A stretch of DNA of 64,000 nucleotides from Naegleria lovaniensis (GCF_003324165.1 NW_025407856.1:310001-374000), one strand, 5' to 3'. Shown: positions 28,501-40,455, numbered from the stretch's first letter. Notes: a model not told the origin generated them from the sequence alone. Translations and numbers: made by a program.

Positions 28501-29226
28501 TTAGTTTTGGGTGCTATTTTGGATTGTTTGTGCACCATTCTGTACCATATCCATCATTTCTTTCAAACAGTGCTTGTCACCTCGCATGATAGCAATACAT
28601 CCTCCAATCAAACCAACAAGAATGATTATTCCTCCAACACTACTTCCTACTGCAATTCCAATAATTGCACCAGTACCCAAACCACCGTTGTTAGAAGAAC
28701 CTCCATTATTGTTGCTATTTCCACCACCTCCAGAGTTAGCTTGACATTGGTAATTGGCAGTACAATAATAACCGCTGTTGCAGTAACCAGAGCCACAACA
28801 AGTAGCTCCATAAGGCAGACAACCTGTTGCGCTTCCACATGTTTCACATTGTGTATTAGATGCACAATAGCCAGTGCCACAACATGTGCTTCCATAGGGA
28901 GCACAAATGTAACTACCTGTACAGCCATATGCAGCTTTTCGACAACAAACGGACGTTCCTGTGCAGTATTGATAACTGCCATCAGATTCATAACAACAGA
29001 TAGAGTCTTTGGTGTTGAAAAGGTGCTTGGAAGATCTAGTTGGAGAGCTTTTAACAGTTTGAGGATTGGAGGAATGAGATAGGTTTGTGAAGAGTGGGAA
29101 TGGTTCATGAACAGTGAGTGGAGAGGAAGCTGGTTGCACCTTGGAAATTTGAAGCCCTCCTTGAATTACATGACAGAGTAACAAGAGAGCGAAGAAAAGA
29201 ACAAAGAATTGAGTGGTGTGTACCAT
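28501..29226 (-). CDS. Cys-rich type I membrane protein
   Basis: 241 aa. Signal peptide at 1-23 (FFVLFFALLLLCHVIQGG). The ectodomain (~70-170) has repeated CC motifs: SICCYESDGSYQYC, SVCCRKAAYGC, STCCGTGYC, ATCCGSGYC, a granulin-like spacing with about 10 Cys pairs. A Gly/Asn linker (GGGGNSNNNGG) leads to one TM helix (~195-218, IIGIAVGSSVGGIIILVGLIGG) and a short cytoplasmic tail. Possibly a cell-surface protein; the ligand is unknown. Confidence 0.8.
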   Translation of the reverse strand: MVHTTQFFVLFFALLLLCHVIQGGLQISKVQPASSPLTVHEPFPLFTNLSHSSNPQTVKSSPTRSSKHLFNTKDSICCYESDGSYQYCTGTSVCCRKAAYGCTGSYICAPYGSTCCGTGYCASNTQCETCGSATGCLPYGATCCGSGYCNSGYYCTANYQCQANSGGGGNSNNNGGSSNNGGLGTGAIIGIAVGSSVGGIIILVGLIGGCIAIMRGDKHCLKEMMDMVQNGAQTIQNSTQN

Positions 29227-29831
29227 ATCTTGTGTGTTTGTTAGTAGAGTTTGAGTTTTTTTTGAACGAAACGAAATCCTTAGTCATATCAACAGTCATG
29301 CAAAGAATACTCTTTAATATGGAAGTGGGCGTGAACGTTTTACATCACGTTTATTTATTCCATCTCGGTAACGTGAATGCCCACTCTAACAATCGGGCCC
29401 AGCCTTACAACAAACCCAGTTCATTATTTTTCATGTTGATGTTGCTAATGTGATGTTAACTCTCAAAATGAGCGCTCTTAACATTTATATTCATTGAGTA
29501 CAAACAATAAGATAAAAGAATTCAACAAGTCATTGGAATGAACTAAAAGTAGTTGCTCAAAGTCTTAGAAGAAAGGAAAACCCAAAGACTCCATATGGTT
29601 CAATGGATGAGGAACTGGTTCTAGTAATTGGACCAGAAAAAACAATTTTACTACCTCATTGTAAAACCTAAAAATTGGGTTGACCAATATTTTTTAAAAA
29701 AATTTGTTGAAAAAAAATTCGTCACAGGTACGTTCACATCCCTTGTCTCTTTGACTTTTAAATTTAATGATCAAAATAATCAATGAATGATTCAAACCGT
29801 TCATGATTGGATAATATAACCAGATTTCGCA
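29227..29831. other. divergent promoter region with ribosomal-protein element
   Basis: 605 bp between the Cys-rich protein gene and eL39. The stretch 29657-29725 is the shared ribosomal-protein element. The overlapping plus ORF at 29118-29453 is not convincing. Confidence 0.5.
29657..29725 (+). promoter_or_regulatory. shared ribosomal-protein gene promoter element (eL39)
   Basis: CATTGTAAAACC, AAAAATTGGGTTGACC, AATATTTTTTAAAAAAA, TTGTTGAAAAAAAATTCG in this order, matching the eL30 and uS2 upstream elements. Here it ends about 105 bp before the ATG, farther than in eL30. Confidence 0.75.
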
Positions 29832-29987
29832 ATGCCAGCTCACAAGACATTGACCAAGAAGATTAAGCTCGCCAAGAAGCAAAAGCAAAACAGACCAATT
29901 CCATATTGGATCCGTTTCAGAACTGGTAACACCATCAGATACAACGCCAAGAGAAGACACTGGAGAAGAACCAAGTTGAACTTGTAA
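29832..29987 (+). CDS. RPL39: large-subunit ribosomal protein eL39
   Basis: 51 aa encoded by ATG 29832 to TAA 29987. The sequence begins [20 protein letters not shown] and continues [31 protein letters not shown], covering the whole of eL39 at the universal length (51 aa). A component of the peptide exit tunnel. The gene is intronless. AATAAA follows the stop at about 30021. The shared ribosomal-protein promoter element lies upstream. Confidence 0.97.
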   Translation: MPAHKTLTKKIKLAKKQKQNRPIPYWIRFRTGNTIRYNAKRRHWRRTKLNL

Positions 29988-30235
29988 ACAGTGATATTCT
30001 TTTCTCTCTTTTTAAACACAATAAATTAAATATTCCATAAATTTGAGTGTTCATTCCTTTTCGGAAATTGGATAATGAATAACTGTCAACCATGACCAAT
30101 TCTTTTCATCATGATGATAGTTTGTCTCTGCAATTATGATTCATTGGCATTCGATTCCGACTCTAATCGCACTTTAGAAAACAATCTTGTCAACACATCA
30201 TCACAAAAGAACTTCGCTTTGACAACTCGCAAAAA

Positions 30236-33200
30236 ATGGGTCTCGTGCAAGCAGTTCTGTTCTTCTTTGTCAAACAATTCACTTATTCGCTGACAGGAGG
30301 CCTCTACTATGAACATGCTGCATATTTGTTCATTAACGTGATACATATTCTCTTTTATACATTCTTTATATTGTTTCCTTTATTTTTCATATTGGTAAGT
30401 TGTTTTGATGCGTTACAATGATAATGTTGTTACACAAGACATCATCATCATTGACACGATCCATGATAACATGACGTGTGTATGGCCTTCAAAACTAACT
30501 GTGTGTTTCTTTGAAATGAATGGAACATCTTTTGAATCAACACATCTCAACAATGAATGGCCATGAATTCCATTCTCAACATGATCCTCTCGACTTGTTG
30601 ATCTCATTGCTCGATCTCGGAATACACATGTCATGACATTTCAAAAAACTATTTTCCTCTCATTCTTACCAGGTTTTTGGATTTGGAAATATATTTGCCG
30701 AGATCATTTACTCATGTTGCATATTACTGTTTTTTGGAGTCATCAAGATCTTCAATGTGTATTTTCATGAATACTTTGATTCACATTCAAAACAAGAGAA
30801 AATTACGGCAAAAACAACAACAACAGCACCAACGACCTCTACTGTAAACAATATTCATTCCAATGACAACAATAACAACCCAACAACCACAGACCCTCCT
30901 CGGAATGATGACCATCTCAATAATCATGCAAATACAATTACCATTGAGGAAGTAGAAGAAAAGCCTATATCCTATGAAAACAAGAATTCAACGACCAATG
31001 GACCTACTACCACAGCGATAGCCTCATCTAGTGAAGAACAACAACAACAACAGCCTCAAACAGAGGATATTCAGAACATTTCCATCAGCATTGTGGACTC
31101 TCAAGAGAATAATACTCTCTCATCATCCAACAATAACTCCACAACGCGAGAACAACAACAACAAAATTCATCCTCTCCTCAAGTCGTAGTCGGAATTGTT
31201 CCACAATTAGATGGACCTTCCGATGATCATGAGGATGAATCTTCTTCGAGTAAATCATCATCTTCCTCGTCTGGAACTAACATTCCAGTTCATGTTCATC
31301 ACACCACTACCACCACAACAACAAGAGCGGCACATGAAACCACTGTGTCTGGCGAGACAGAAACACTACCCACAAATAATGGCAGTAGTAATAGTCATTC
31401 TCAACAGGATCAAGAGCCATCTTCTTCTTCGGGACATGAGGCTAATGCTTCACCTAAAATTCCAGAAATGAGAACATTTGTATTCGAATTTGTGGATGAA
31501 TTTGGAGATATTCAATCGTATGAAATGTCTGTCACATTGGAAGAGTATGAACGATTAATGAGAGAAAAGAAAAAGAATTCGAGAGCTACTTCACCTACTT
31601 CGACTCCTGTGGCAAATACTGCTGAAAATGGAGAAGGTGCATCCAGAACTTCAATCACACCTCCACAACATTTATCAAGAATACCTGCTGCTACCGCTTC
31701 TTCTTCACAACAAAAAGATACTAGCTCAGATTACAAAATTTCTATCTTTGGAAAGTCCTATCATGTATTTTTCGACAGAAGAACATTGGAATACCTGTTT
31801 GATAGAGATCACAATCCACGAGTGGAGGTTTTAGCAGTTCCTTTAATTGCTTTTGGTGTGGCTTGGATGGGCCTTCGATTGACTGCATTATTAGACAGAA
31901 ATTGGGCCAGTATTGTTTTTATGATTTTAGCAATTGCTCAATCTCACTTTTCTTTGATTAAGAGTCCAAAACCTGAGGCCAATTCTCCATTCCATTTCTC
32001 ACGAGGAAGTAATTACACTCGATCGTTTTATGTCTTGTTTTTTGGAACTATTGCCCTGATTTGTCATGCCATTTCGAGAGTTTCAGACCCATTGTAAGTA
32101 GTTTGTTTTTGTTGGAATTTTTCATGAAACGTGTGGCTTATGGGTGATGACGAACCATTTCGAAACTTTTTCATGCTATGAAAAATATGAATTTTGATGA
32201 AATTCATATGAACGGCATTTCACAACAACAGTGTGGTGATCTATGGTCTCAATATTAATTTTGGATTAATTTTTCTCTCCGTCAAGGATATTGCAACATT
32301 TATCATCATGTGTTTCCCAATTATTTTCCTATTTGGTGTTTTACCTCAACCCATGTCATTTATATTTGTTTTTTGTGAACAAATTCACATGCACATGTTT
32401 GGAGGAAGTGGATCCATCTCTCTATACGGTCTCCTATTTCAATTATTTTCCTCTCTTGTGACAGTTGGCATTCTTATTGGTGTTGGATACACCAGTGCTC
32501 TCAATTTGACATGGACATCTGATTACTACTCTGCATTTTACAGTGGTGTTCTCGTGTCAGGTTGTTACATTTTGAGCAGAATGCCATCAAATCATCGATT
32601 CTATACCTCAATTTTTGAAGACGTGTTCGCTCTATATTGGGATAATTATATTCCTTCAAAGATTCGCAAGCAACAAAAAACAAAGGATGAAATTAGAGAA
32701 CGAAAAAATAAGGAATTGGAGTTGAACATTTCAAATGTGAATCCAATTTTAAGAATTGTCAAAGATTTGGCAATTGCAGTAGTCTTGTTTATTGTAGCAT
32801 TCGTCCCACAACTGTGGGATGCATTCCAAAGAGGAAATCCCTACCTCTTATATGTGTTGACAGCTTTGAATGTCTTTATTGGAATTTTATGTTATTATAT
32901 CTATCCTCATCTCTCAAAGCATCATCCATTCACAATCTTTAGATATCCTCTCCTTTCAAAGAATCAACCCTCCGTCAAGTTTTTAGGAAAACAGAAATGG
33001 ATTTGGTACGAACTTGTATTTTACATTCTACAGTGGACAGAACATGTGTTCTATGTGGTGATTATTCTTTCAAGCATTTCTTCGACTGTTTTCCATTTAC
33101 AAACCAAGTGTCATGCTGGAGTAGCACTGACCATTGCCTCCATTTGTGCTGTGAAATTAATGAGATGTACATTCTCAGATCCTACCCGGTTGACCTCAGC

Positions 33201-35019
33201 TTTATTTTTCAGTGTGATTATTTCACACGTGGATGCTTTTAATATTTCTGAAGGTTTATTGGTTGACTTTTTCGTTTTCACATACATAATGCCTAAAATG
33301 GCCGAAATTGGACGCAAGTTACAATTTATTTGCATTTACAGCACTCCACTTTCATGGTCCTCTGGTCTTTATATTATCATGCAACCATTAGGAATTCCAT
33401 TTTCTCAATTTTTCTTTGTGCAACTCATCTATTCAGTCATTTCCAATGCACCCATGTATCCTCTCATTGGAGGTGCTTTATGGTTTTTAGGATACAGTAG
33501 AGCTGCAAAATTCTTTGAAAAAGATTATCGAACGAGTCGAAAAGATGTCACCAATCAAACCTTAGGACAAACATTGGAAGGTGGAGGACTCGATCAACAC
33601 ACAGTTGATAATTTGAACTCAATTTTCTATGAGCATTTAGTGAACGCATTAAGAGAGAGATTCCCTGAAATTATCAGAAAAGGTCAAGTTGGACCAATTC
33701 AACAAGGAGACATTTTTATATTTATCAATGACAACTTGACAGCAATTGTTCACATTATTGAGGTTGGAAATGGTGTCTTCTCTTTCCAAATTCGTGGTCT
33801 TGAATTTAAAGGAACAATTTGTCAAGAAGAAGAACAACGTAATTTATTGAGTCGAATTAACAGAGATGAAGAGGCCATGTTTGATGCATGGTGTGAAGAT
33901 GGATGTTCTCCCTATGCACCAAAATTAGAACTTCTTTCCATTAAGGATATTATCACGCTGAGATGGCACAGTTGGGAAGTGGTTCAAACTGGAATCAAAC
34001 TCAAAACATACAACATGTTGGAAAATAAGGTTGATAACTTGATGAGCTCCAATGATGAAAGAAAAGCAGTTGTTACACTCTATGTACGATCGGTGCTGTA
34101 TTATGTCATTCAATCAGATCAATTGGATCGTTGGATTCAAGCCGATCATTCATTTTGTCCACATATTGACAAGATTGGAAACCAGAAAAAGATGGATTTT
34201 GATCCATTATTTACCTCCAAATTCGATATTGATTTTGATGCGTCTGGAATGGGTGGAGTTTCCTACACGAAATTTATTGAAAAACACCATGACTTTATGA
34301 ATTATTTCATTGAGGATCGAAAGAAATCTCGAAATGGCTTGAACTACAATGAAGAACAAGTAGAACGAATTCGAAAACTTTGTTTCTTGGCAAGTTTGAC
34401 AGCACGAAGAGCTCTCGCATCTCATGATGGAACGACTTCAGCACACAGTCTTCGAACATTTATTCAAAAAGTTCACACTCTCTTTGTTGGAGATTATAGA
34501 ATTACCAGTACGAATGATGAATGGGTATTTAATGATATTAGCATTTTAGATCATTGTATCAAACCTGCCATTTGTATGGCTCTTCGTCTCTATCAAGCAA
34601 GATTTGCTGCAGAAGAAGTCGATGCTCCTGAAGTGTTTTGTAATCTCATTAAGGACGATTATAAGGATTTAGTAATTGCTCATGAAGGAGATCCAAAGTG
34701 GAGAGAAAGTATTATGGCCGATCAATCGGAATTGTTCTCTCTGAGAAAGAAGGTGCTGGATAAGGGAGCGATTGATTACTTTATTTTAATGTTGGAAATG
34801 AGAGAAATTGAGTTTAGTATTGTCAAGTTGAACAAGGAAGGTGTGAGAGGTTTATGGGCCTCTCAGCAACATGAATTGGTGTATTTGGGAGTGGAACAAC
34901 CTGAGAGAGCTTCTATTCAAAACATGTCACACACTTTGAGAAATATTTGTAACTCGAGCATGGACATTCCAATTGGTTATCCTGTCATGGTGAGTTCAGT
35001 GACAACTGCTTATTGGTAG
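30236..35019 (+). CDS. pecanex-family multi-pass membrane protein, three exons
   Basis: Exons 30236-30394, 30673-32093 and 32232-35019, introns of 278 and 138 nt, both GTAAGT donors; total 1455 aa. Splice 1 joins FFPLFFIL to VFGNIFAEIIYSC, splice 2 joins RVSDP to FVVIYGLNINFG, in frame. TM segments occur near the N-terminus, after residue ~380 and through 540-900. Residues ~60-350 are a Ser/Thr/Asn/Gln-rich loop. The C-terminus carries the Pecanex_C domain: SLRTFIQKVHTLFVGDYR, EWVFND, GLWASQQHELVYLGVEQPERASIQNMSHTLRN, PIGYPVMVSSVTT. Pecanex in animals acts in the ER and influences Notch; the role here is unknown. Confidence 0.93.
32168..32209. repeat. two tandem hairpins inside pecanex intron 2
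   Basis: TTTTTCAT-GCT-ATGAAAAA (about 32168-32186) and ATATGAATTT-TGATG-AAATTCATAT (32185-32194 with 32200-32209, perfect 10 bp). Both lie in the 138-nt intron ~20-60 nt before its 3' splice site. Confidence 0.7.
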
Positions 35020-35267
35020 TGGTTTGTGTTCACTTTCTGTTGCGACATTCGAGAATGAAGCAGACTTGAATAACCAACACGAAAACTTGTTCTGTTAAAA
35101 ACACCTTTTTATTCACTCAAAATAACCTTAAAATTATAATAAATAATTAAGCGTTAGAAAAGACTACCACAGTCTCTACTAACCATGGTATCATCAGACC
35201 ACAATACATTTCAACTCGTACACTCACAATAATTTTAAATTCTTTGTTTTTTCACACATAGAGCTCT

Positions 35268-36200
35268 TTAGTTAGACAATCTATTCAAGGCACGATACAC
35301 CCAATATTCGACCAATGTTGTTGCCACTTGTGGAATGGTCAACAAGGCAGACTTGGCCAACACTGAAACGTACGAATCTTTCTTTGGCTTACTTCGTAAC
35401 AGAAATTGTTTGGCACAAATTTCCACAGGTAAACACAACAAACGTCCAATCAACATGCCCACACTTTCAATCAAGACTCCTCTTGCTCTTGCATCTGAAC
35501 AATCTGTGTTCACCACTCCTTCATCACTCACATTACGGAGTGTGTCCGTATTGGAGAGCATGCTAGTCACTTTGACTCCAATGGCATGAACCAAGAAGGA
35601 TTGTAGAACATGCAATGCAAATCCTTGCCAATACAAGGTATTCTCTGCGTCCTTATTTTCAGGTTGAATGGTGTTGAGAGTACGACCACGACGAACGGCC
35701 AATCTTGACTCCTGATCCAACAATATATAATACAGAGGGAATGTTGAGGCAGATACAACGGCATGTTCCAATGGTTTGTATTGAGAGAAGGGAACCCACT
35801 TTTGTTTGTTGAGTAAGGCTGTAACGGCAATATGACCCAATTGATATAAAGTAAGCTTAATCAGGAGTGGTTTCTCAAAGTATTGCAAGAGACGAGCTTG
35901 GCAAGTAGGAGAATTGGAGGCTTCTTCATCCTCACGTTCTGGAGTATCACTGATCGCAATCAAAGTCTTTTGAACACTGAAAGGAGCATACAAGGCAATA
36001 CGAGAGAGAGCCAAAGCAATGGTTCCGATAGCAGCATGTTTGAGGAATTTGGGAAGGCTATCTGTCTTTCCGTAGGTACATTTGGTTGTTGTACTGGTTT
36101 TGGTGGTTCCCGAAGTGGTAGCTGTGGTTGTTGTGGAGGGATGATCAGTACCTGCATCAATGGTACGAGTGGTGATGGTTGTAGTTTTGGTTTGGATCAT
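35268..36200 (-). CDS. hypothetical membrane protein
   Basis: 310 aa. A Thr-rich N-terminus (TKTTTITTRT, TSTTTKCTYG, ~1-42) precedes a body with several hydrophobic, partly amphipathic helices: KHAAIGTIALALSRIALYAPF, LIKLTLYQLGHIAVTALL, VVSASTFPLYYILL, GFALHVLQSFLVHAIGV, LIESVGMLIGRLLCLPVEICA, ALLTIPQVATTLVEYWVY. The spacing of about six segments with charged ends (PVEIC, LRSKPKKDS) recalls mitochondrial carriers, but the PxDxxR signatures are absent, so that is not claimed. Convergent with pecanex (248 bp between stops). Confidence 0.65.
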   Translation of the reverse strand: MIQTKTTTITTRTIDAGTDHPSTTTTATTSGTTKTSTTTKCTYGKTDSLPKFLKHAAIGTIALALSRIALYAPFSVQKTLIAISDTPEREDEEASNSPTCQARLLQYFEKPLLIKLTLYQLGHIAVTALLNKQKWVPFSQYKPLEHAVVSASTFPLYYILLDQESRLAVRRGRTLNTIQPENKDAENTLYWQGFALHVLQSFLVHAIGVKVTSMLSNTDTLRNVSDEGVVNTDCSDARARGVLIESVGMLIGRLLCLPVEICAKQFLLRSKPKKDSYVSVLAKSALLTIPQVATTLVEYWVYRALNRLSN

Positions 36201-36720
36201 GTTGTCGTTGATGATGGTCGTTTTTTGAAAGGATGTTGTTGTTGTTGCAAGGCTACTTGTATGAATGAATGAGAAGAAGAAGTGTTAGTCAGGATGTGTA
36301 CACCACAAACAAGGTTGTTCAATTATTATGATTATTATTATTGCTATGGACAATGAAACAAGATGATGAAATTCAAACCAAGTTTGATCGGATCAAATTC
36401 TAAAGATAAATAATCGTGTGTTGTGAATTAAGCTGCAACAAATGGAGAATTTTTTGATTGAAAAGTGTTCATGTCCACACAGCCAGTGAGGATGATGGCC
36501 AGCACTTATTGAACTACAAAGAGAGAAAGAAACCAAATCTGTACATTGTGTTTTTATATTATCTCGTAATTTTACAATGAGTCGTCATAGTGCGTGACAG
36601 GTTGTCATAGTGCGTGACAGGTTGTCACAGTAAGGTGATCAGCAATTAAGAACAGTGTCGAAATAATAATTTTTTGGTTTATTTATTTAATAGTGTCAGC
36701 ACAATTCGGAAATGATGGAC
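36201..36720. other. intergenic region with a short tandem repeat
   Basis: 520 bp between the start of the membrane protein gene and the stop of uS2. Contains a 20-bp tandem repeat (36581-36630) and several AT-rich runs. No coding signal. Confidence 0.5.
36581..36630 (+). repeat. 20-bp tandem repeat, 2.5 copies
   Basis: GTCGTCATAGTGCGTGACAG, then GTTGTCATAGTGCGTGACAG, then the partial unit GTTGTCACAG. One substitution separates the first two units. It lies 90 bp beyond the uS2 stop codon. Confidence 0.9.
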
Positions 36721-37494
36721 TTATTGTTCATTTCCCCATTCTCCAGCAACAGCACCTGCTTCATATTCCTCAGCTTCCTCAGCACCTTCAGTAGCAACAA
36801 CAGCTTGTACCTTGGATTCTTGGGTTTCCTTTTGTTCCTTTTCTTCCTTCTTTTCATCCAAATCTCTGTGCAAGAACAAGTCTGGCTTAACGTCCCAAAC
36901 CTTCTTTCTGGAGACAACACCCTTTAATCTCAAAATTTCTCTAGCCAACATCCAGAACATCAAAGCAATGCTGTTCTTACCCTTGTTGTTAACAGGGATA
37001 GCAACATCCACAAACTTGAGTGGAGAATCAGTATCAGCGAAAGCAATGACTGGAATGTTAGCCATTGAAGCTTCCTTGATGGCTTGATGATCAGCTCTTG
37101 GGTCAGAGACAATCAACACTCTTGGTTCCATGAAGTTAGATTGGACTTGATTGGTGAATGTACCTGGAGTGAATTTACCAGCAATGTAGTTGGCACCAGT
37201 GTAGTGAGCAAACTTGAGGACAGCTCTATGACCGAATTGCTTGGTGGAGATGGCACAGATATCCTTTGGATTTTCAATAGTAACAAGGATACGAGCAGCC
37301 AAGAGCAACTTTTCCCAAGTCTTAGCAACGTTGATGATGTGGACACCATCCTTTTGGCTTCTGGTGTGGACATACTTTTGCATATCAGTTTCCATATTCT
37401 TGGTACCCTTGTGGCATTCACAAGCCAAGAACATTTGAATGTCGTTTGGAGTTGGGTCCAACACTGTGGATTTTGCGTTACTGGTCAAGCTCAT
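36721..37494 (-). CDS. RPSA: small-subunit ribosomal protein uS2 (SA/S0)
   Basis: 257 aa from the ATG at 37494; the open frame runs upstream to 37563 but starts there with TTG. Conserved blocks: [119 protein letters not shown]. The acidic, Ala-rich C-terminal tail ([17 protein letters not shown]) matches eukaryotic SA proteins. A CAG directly before the ATG and the distance to the promoter element allow a short 5'-UTR intron; not proven. Confidence 0.95.
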   Translation of the reverse strand: MSLTSNAKSTVLDPTPNDIQMFLACECHKGTKNMETDMQKYVHTRSQKDGVHIINVAKTWEKLLLAARILVTIENPKDICAISTKQFGHRAVLKFAHYTGANYIAGKFTPGTFTNQVQSNFMEPRVLIVSDPRADHQAIKEASMANIPVIAFADTDSPLKFVDVAIPVNNKGKNSIALMFWMLAREILRLKGVVSRKKVWDVKPDLFLHRDLDEKKEEKEQKETQESKVQAVVATEGAEEAEEYEAGAVAGEWGNEQ

Positions 37495-38449
37495 TCTGTG
37501 AGGATCTATGTTGTGATTATGATAGGAAGAGTGAATTTGAAAAGAAATAATAGCAAGAGTCAATACGATCAGAGAGAGAATCGATAACGTACTTTTGGCG
37601 TATTTTTTTCAAACGATTTTTTCAAAAATTTTTACTCAACCAAAGCTTATCGTTTACAATGAATGTTTGAAAAAAACAAATGCTCGAAAGATCAGCTTCT
37701 TTCAATTTCGGAACCACAACATGCTCTCACTTTTGTCTGATGATGGAAATATCCAACACTATTGGAGAAGATAATGAGAGCAAACAGAATCTTTGTATAC
37801 ATTTCCCGAAAGTAATTGCAACTTTTTAGGGATTGTGTTGAAATGTCGAAGATTGGCAACCCAACACTCGAATATGTGATATCAATCCCAAATGATGATG
37901 ACCATGATCATGAAAGGGACTATTTCCAAACTACATCGTTTATATCAAATTACCTTTTTTTGTCCTATTAACTAAAGGGAAAATATTAATTCCAATTTCC
38001 ATTCAGCCTATTTGGTGCCTTTCTTGTTCAACCCAAACCATGATATTCTTTTATTCCTTATTCCTTTTAGAAATATTGAACAAAGTTGTATCACACAAAC
38101 ATAGGCTTAAATTAATGCATTGAGTGATATTTCATGCGACATCCTTATAATTTACATGGAAAATGTACAAAAAAGATGCATAGCACACAAGGAAATTATT
38201 TAAAATTACTTCCATGAATCACTTTATAGGTAATCCTCATGGAGAGACAATGTTTCATCGTATTCCCAAACATATCTTAAATACAGCTTTATCATTGAAT
38301 CAATAACATCCATTGTATTGGAAAAGACCTCACAAGCCAAGTTCAACCCAAACATCGATATTCCCCTGATTCGACGTTAACGCGGTTCATGTGCAGACGA
38401 ACATTCAAGTGGATATCAAGACTCTTCATACTCTCTCGCTCATACACAC
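37495..38449. other. divergent intergenic region, nothing beyond promoter sequence
   Basis: 955 bp between the uS2 and Ser-rich protein starts. The ribosomal-protein element lies at 37594-37661. The remainder is AT-rich with homopolymer runs; no gene, repeat or RNA seen. Confidence 0.5.
37594..37661 (-). promoter_or_regulatory. shared ribosomal-protein gene promoter element (uS2)
   Basis: Coding-strand words: CATTGTAAACG, CTTTGGTTGAGT, AATTTTTGAAAAAATCG, TTTGAAAAAAATACGCC. Same order and orientation as the eL30 and eL39 elements; about 100 bp before the ATG. Confidence 0.75.
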
Positions 38450-40429
38450 ATGTATCATCAACCAACTGCGCAAGACGAGCACACTTTCACAACAACAGCA
38501 ACCTTTTCCAAACACAACAAAAACACCAAAAGATCGTTCAGCATGATTCAACCCATGTCTTCACAATTACCTCAAACGAAAGGCAGTGATAGTAGCGGCG
38601 GTTATATCATTCCTGTTGTTGCGCAACAACCACCTTCTTCTTCATCGTCATTGCTCGCACAACCATCCTCTCCTTCAGGCAACGCAACTTCCTCAATTCA
38701 AACGAGCCAACAACTACCACCCAATTACATGAGCATAATGACCACGAGCGACACGAACGTTACCAATTCATCATCGACATTTCCCAATGATTCATCACCA
38801 AAAGATACTACGACATCGAGCGGTAGTACGAATACCTTTCAGCCCAATGCTTATACTCGATCATACTCAACGAGATCGTCGTCATCACCACTTTCAAATG
38901 CTGGCCCATCGAAGGATCAATCTATGGGAACGAGTGTTCCAATCAAAACAACAACTAGTATGAGTAATGAATCTAACACAAGTACCTCACCAAATACGAA
39001 TGGCAGTTTAACAACCAGTTCTTCGGTTTCGTCGCCACCCTCAGGCTCTGATGCTAGCTTAAGACCTTCCCTTACTTTTGTGAATGGATCGAATGATTAT
39101 CAGGCTGAATTCACTTGCCATCCCGATTTCAGATTGAATACCAAGACAAAGAACCCACCAAATACCAAGTTCAACGTTTCGATTAAGGATGTTCTCTTTG
39201 TCACTGGTGTGGATTTGGGAGATTGTGAAATGTTTCTGAGATTGGACAATGGCTCGGCCCATGGTCAACCCGTGTGTAGTTGCTTTTTCAAGCCTCTCAC
39301 TCCATACATTGATTCATCAACGAATAAGGAGAAGAAAAAGAGACTGTATCAAGCAAAGATTGACATCCCTCCCTCTCTCAATACAAAGAAGGGTAGTAGC
39401 TCATCTAGGGTTGGTTTTATTGAAATTTATGACTCGAATAACAAGTTAGTGGCAGTGAGTGACAAGTTTTGGATTCGATCTCGATCTAGGGACCAAATGC
39501 TTAAGGATGAGACCACGAAAAAGAGAGCACGATCCAACCAACAAGCATTCAGAAAGAATATGGCAGCCATGCATCATCATGCTCATTCTTCCAATGGTTC
39601 TGGCTCTGCGACATTTACTTCAAGCACTCCTTCTTCGATGGAGCCATCACTTAAAAAGATCAAACCAACTCCAATTTCTCGCTCAATCATGTCTCCACTT
39701 GTGTCATCACCTCAACCTCCACAGAATGTCATCTCTCCTAACAGTGCATCTCACTCTCGACAATCAAGCTTGGCCTTCTCAAGTCCTCAACCTCAAAGAT
39801 TTACAACGAGTATTCAGAACCCTCACACTGCTTCCAGTTTTGATGTGATGGGAAGCCCTGGTCGCACCCAGGCATCCTCCTCCATGGAGAGTCCACAACT
39901 TGTACTTCCAAGTAGTAGCAACCTTAAACCAGAGAGTCATACACTTCCTCCACTCAGAGAAATATTTTCTCCTCAAATGACTAACGGAGCGTCGTCATCA
40001 TCGTCGAGTATGGAGTATTCTGCACCGTCAACGACGCCAAAGCAAGGAGGAGGTGGTGTAAGGACCACTACAAGTCCAAATGGAACTAGTTTGGTAACTA
40101 CTCAGCATCCCATCCGGAGTATTCATCAACAACAAACAAGTGGATTTGCTACAAAGCCACAACACTACCCTAGACATCCACAACAAGGAGAAACGTCGAC
40201 CAACTTGTTGTATCCTGTAAATCATTCATCTCCCATACAAGATTCGACATCAATGACAAGTCCAGAAAATTTGTTAAGGACTTTGGAGGATTCGCTCCGT
40301 CAACAACAAGATCAAATCCAAGAATTAATGAGATTAACTTCTAGTAACGCACAAGCCATAAGCCGAATGCAAGAAAAGTTACAAGAAATCATGTTGAACC
40401 TATCTTCAGCACCCAACAGCAATCCGTAA
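38450..40429 (+). CDS. Ser/Thr-rich protein with a central beta domain and C-terminal coiled coil
   Basis: 659 aa from ATG 38450; ATG 38543 (MIQPMSSQLP) is an alternative. Residues ~1-200 and ~350-610 are Ser/Thr/Pro/Gln-rich and disordered. Residues ~205-340 form a conserved-looking globular module: SLTFVNGSNDYQAEFTCHPD, KFNVSIKDVLFVTGVDLGDCEMFLRLDNG, SRVGFIEIYDSNNKLVAVSDKFWI, followed by basic KKRARSNQQAF. The last ~50 residues are a heptad-like coiled coil (LEDSLRQQQDQIQELMRL...MQEKLQEIMLNL). A transcription or adaptor role is likely, but I recognise no named domain. Confidence 0.75.
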   Translation: MYHQPTAQDEHTFTTTATFSKHNKNTKRSFSMIQPMSSQLPQTKGSDSSGGYIIPVVAQQPPSSSSSLLAQPSSPSGNATSSIQTSQQLPPNYMSIMTTSDTNVTNSSSTFPNDSSPKDTTTSSGSTNTFQPNAYTRSYSTRSSSSPLSNAGPSKDQSMGTSVPIKTTTSMSNESNTSTSPNTNGSLTTSSSVSSPPSGSDASLRPSLTFVNGSNDYQAEFTCHPDFRLNTKTKNPPNTKFNVSIKDVLFVTGVDLGDCEMFLRLDNGSAHGQPVCSCFFKPLTPYIDSSTNKEKKKRLYQAKIDIPPSLNTKKGSSSSRVGFIEIYDSNNKLVAVSDKFWIRSRSRDQMLKDETTKKRARSNQQAFRKNMAAMHHHAHSSNGSGSATFTSSTPSSMEPSLKKIKPTPISRSIMSPLVSSPQPPQNVISPNSASHSRQSSLAFSSPQPQRFTTSIQNPHTASSFDVMGSPGRTQASSSMESPQLVLPSSSNLKPESHTLPPLREIFSPQMTNGASSSSSSMEYSAPSTTPKQGGGGVRTTTSPNGTSLVTTQHPIRSIHQQQTSGFATKPQHYPRHPQQGETSTNLLYPVNHSSPIQDSTSMTSPENLLRTLEDSLRQQQDQIQELMRLTSSNAQAISRMQEKLQEIMLNLSSAPNSNP

Positions 40430-40455
40430 GCATTTCCGCATGGGAATCCTTCCAC

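Noticed and set aside
29118-29453. 111-codon plus ORF
   Set aside because: Antisense to the signal peptide region of the Cys-rich protein and no motif.
35268-36200. possible mitochondrial carrier
   Set aside because: Six hydrophobic segments but none of the PxDxxR repeats of that family.
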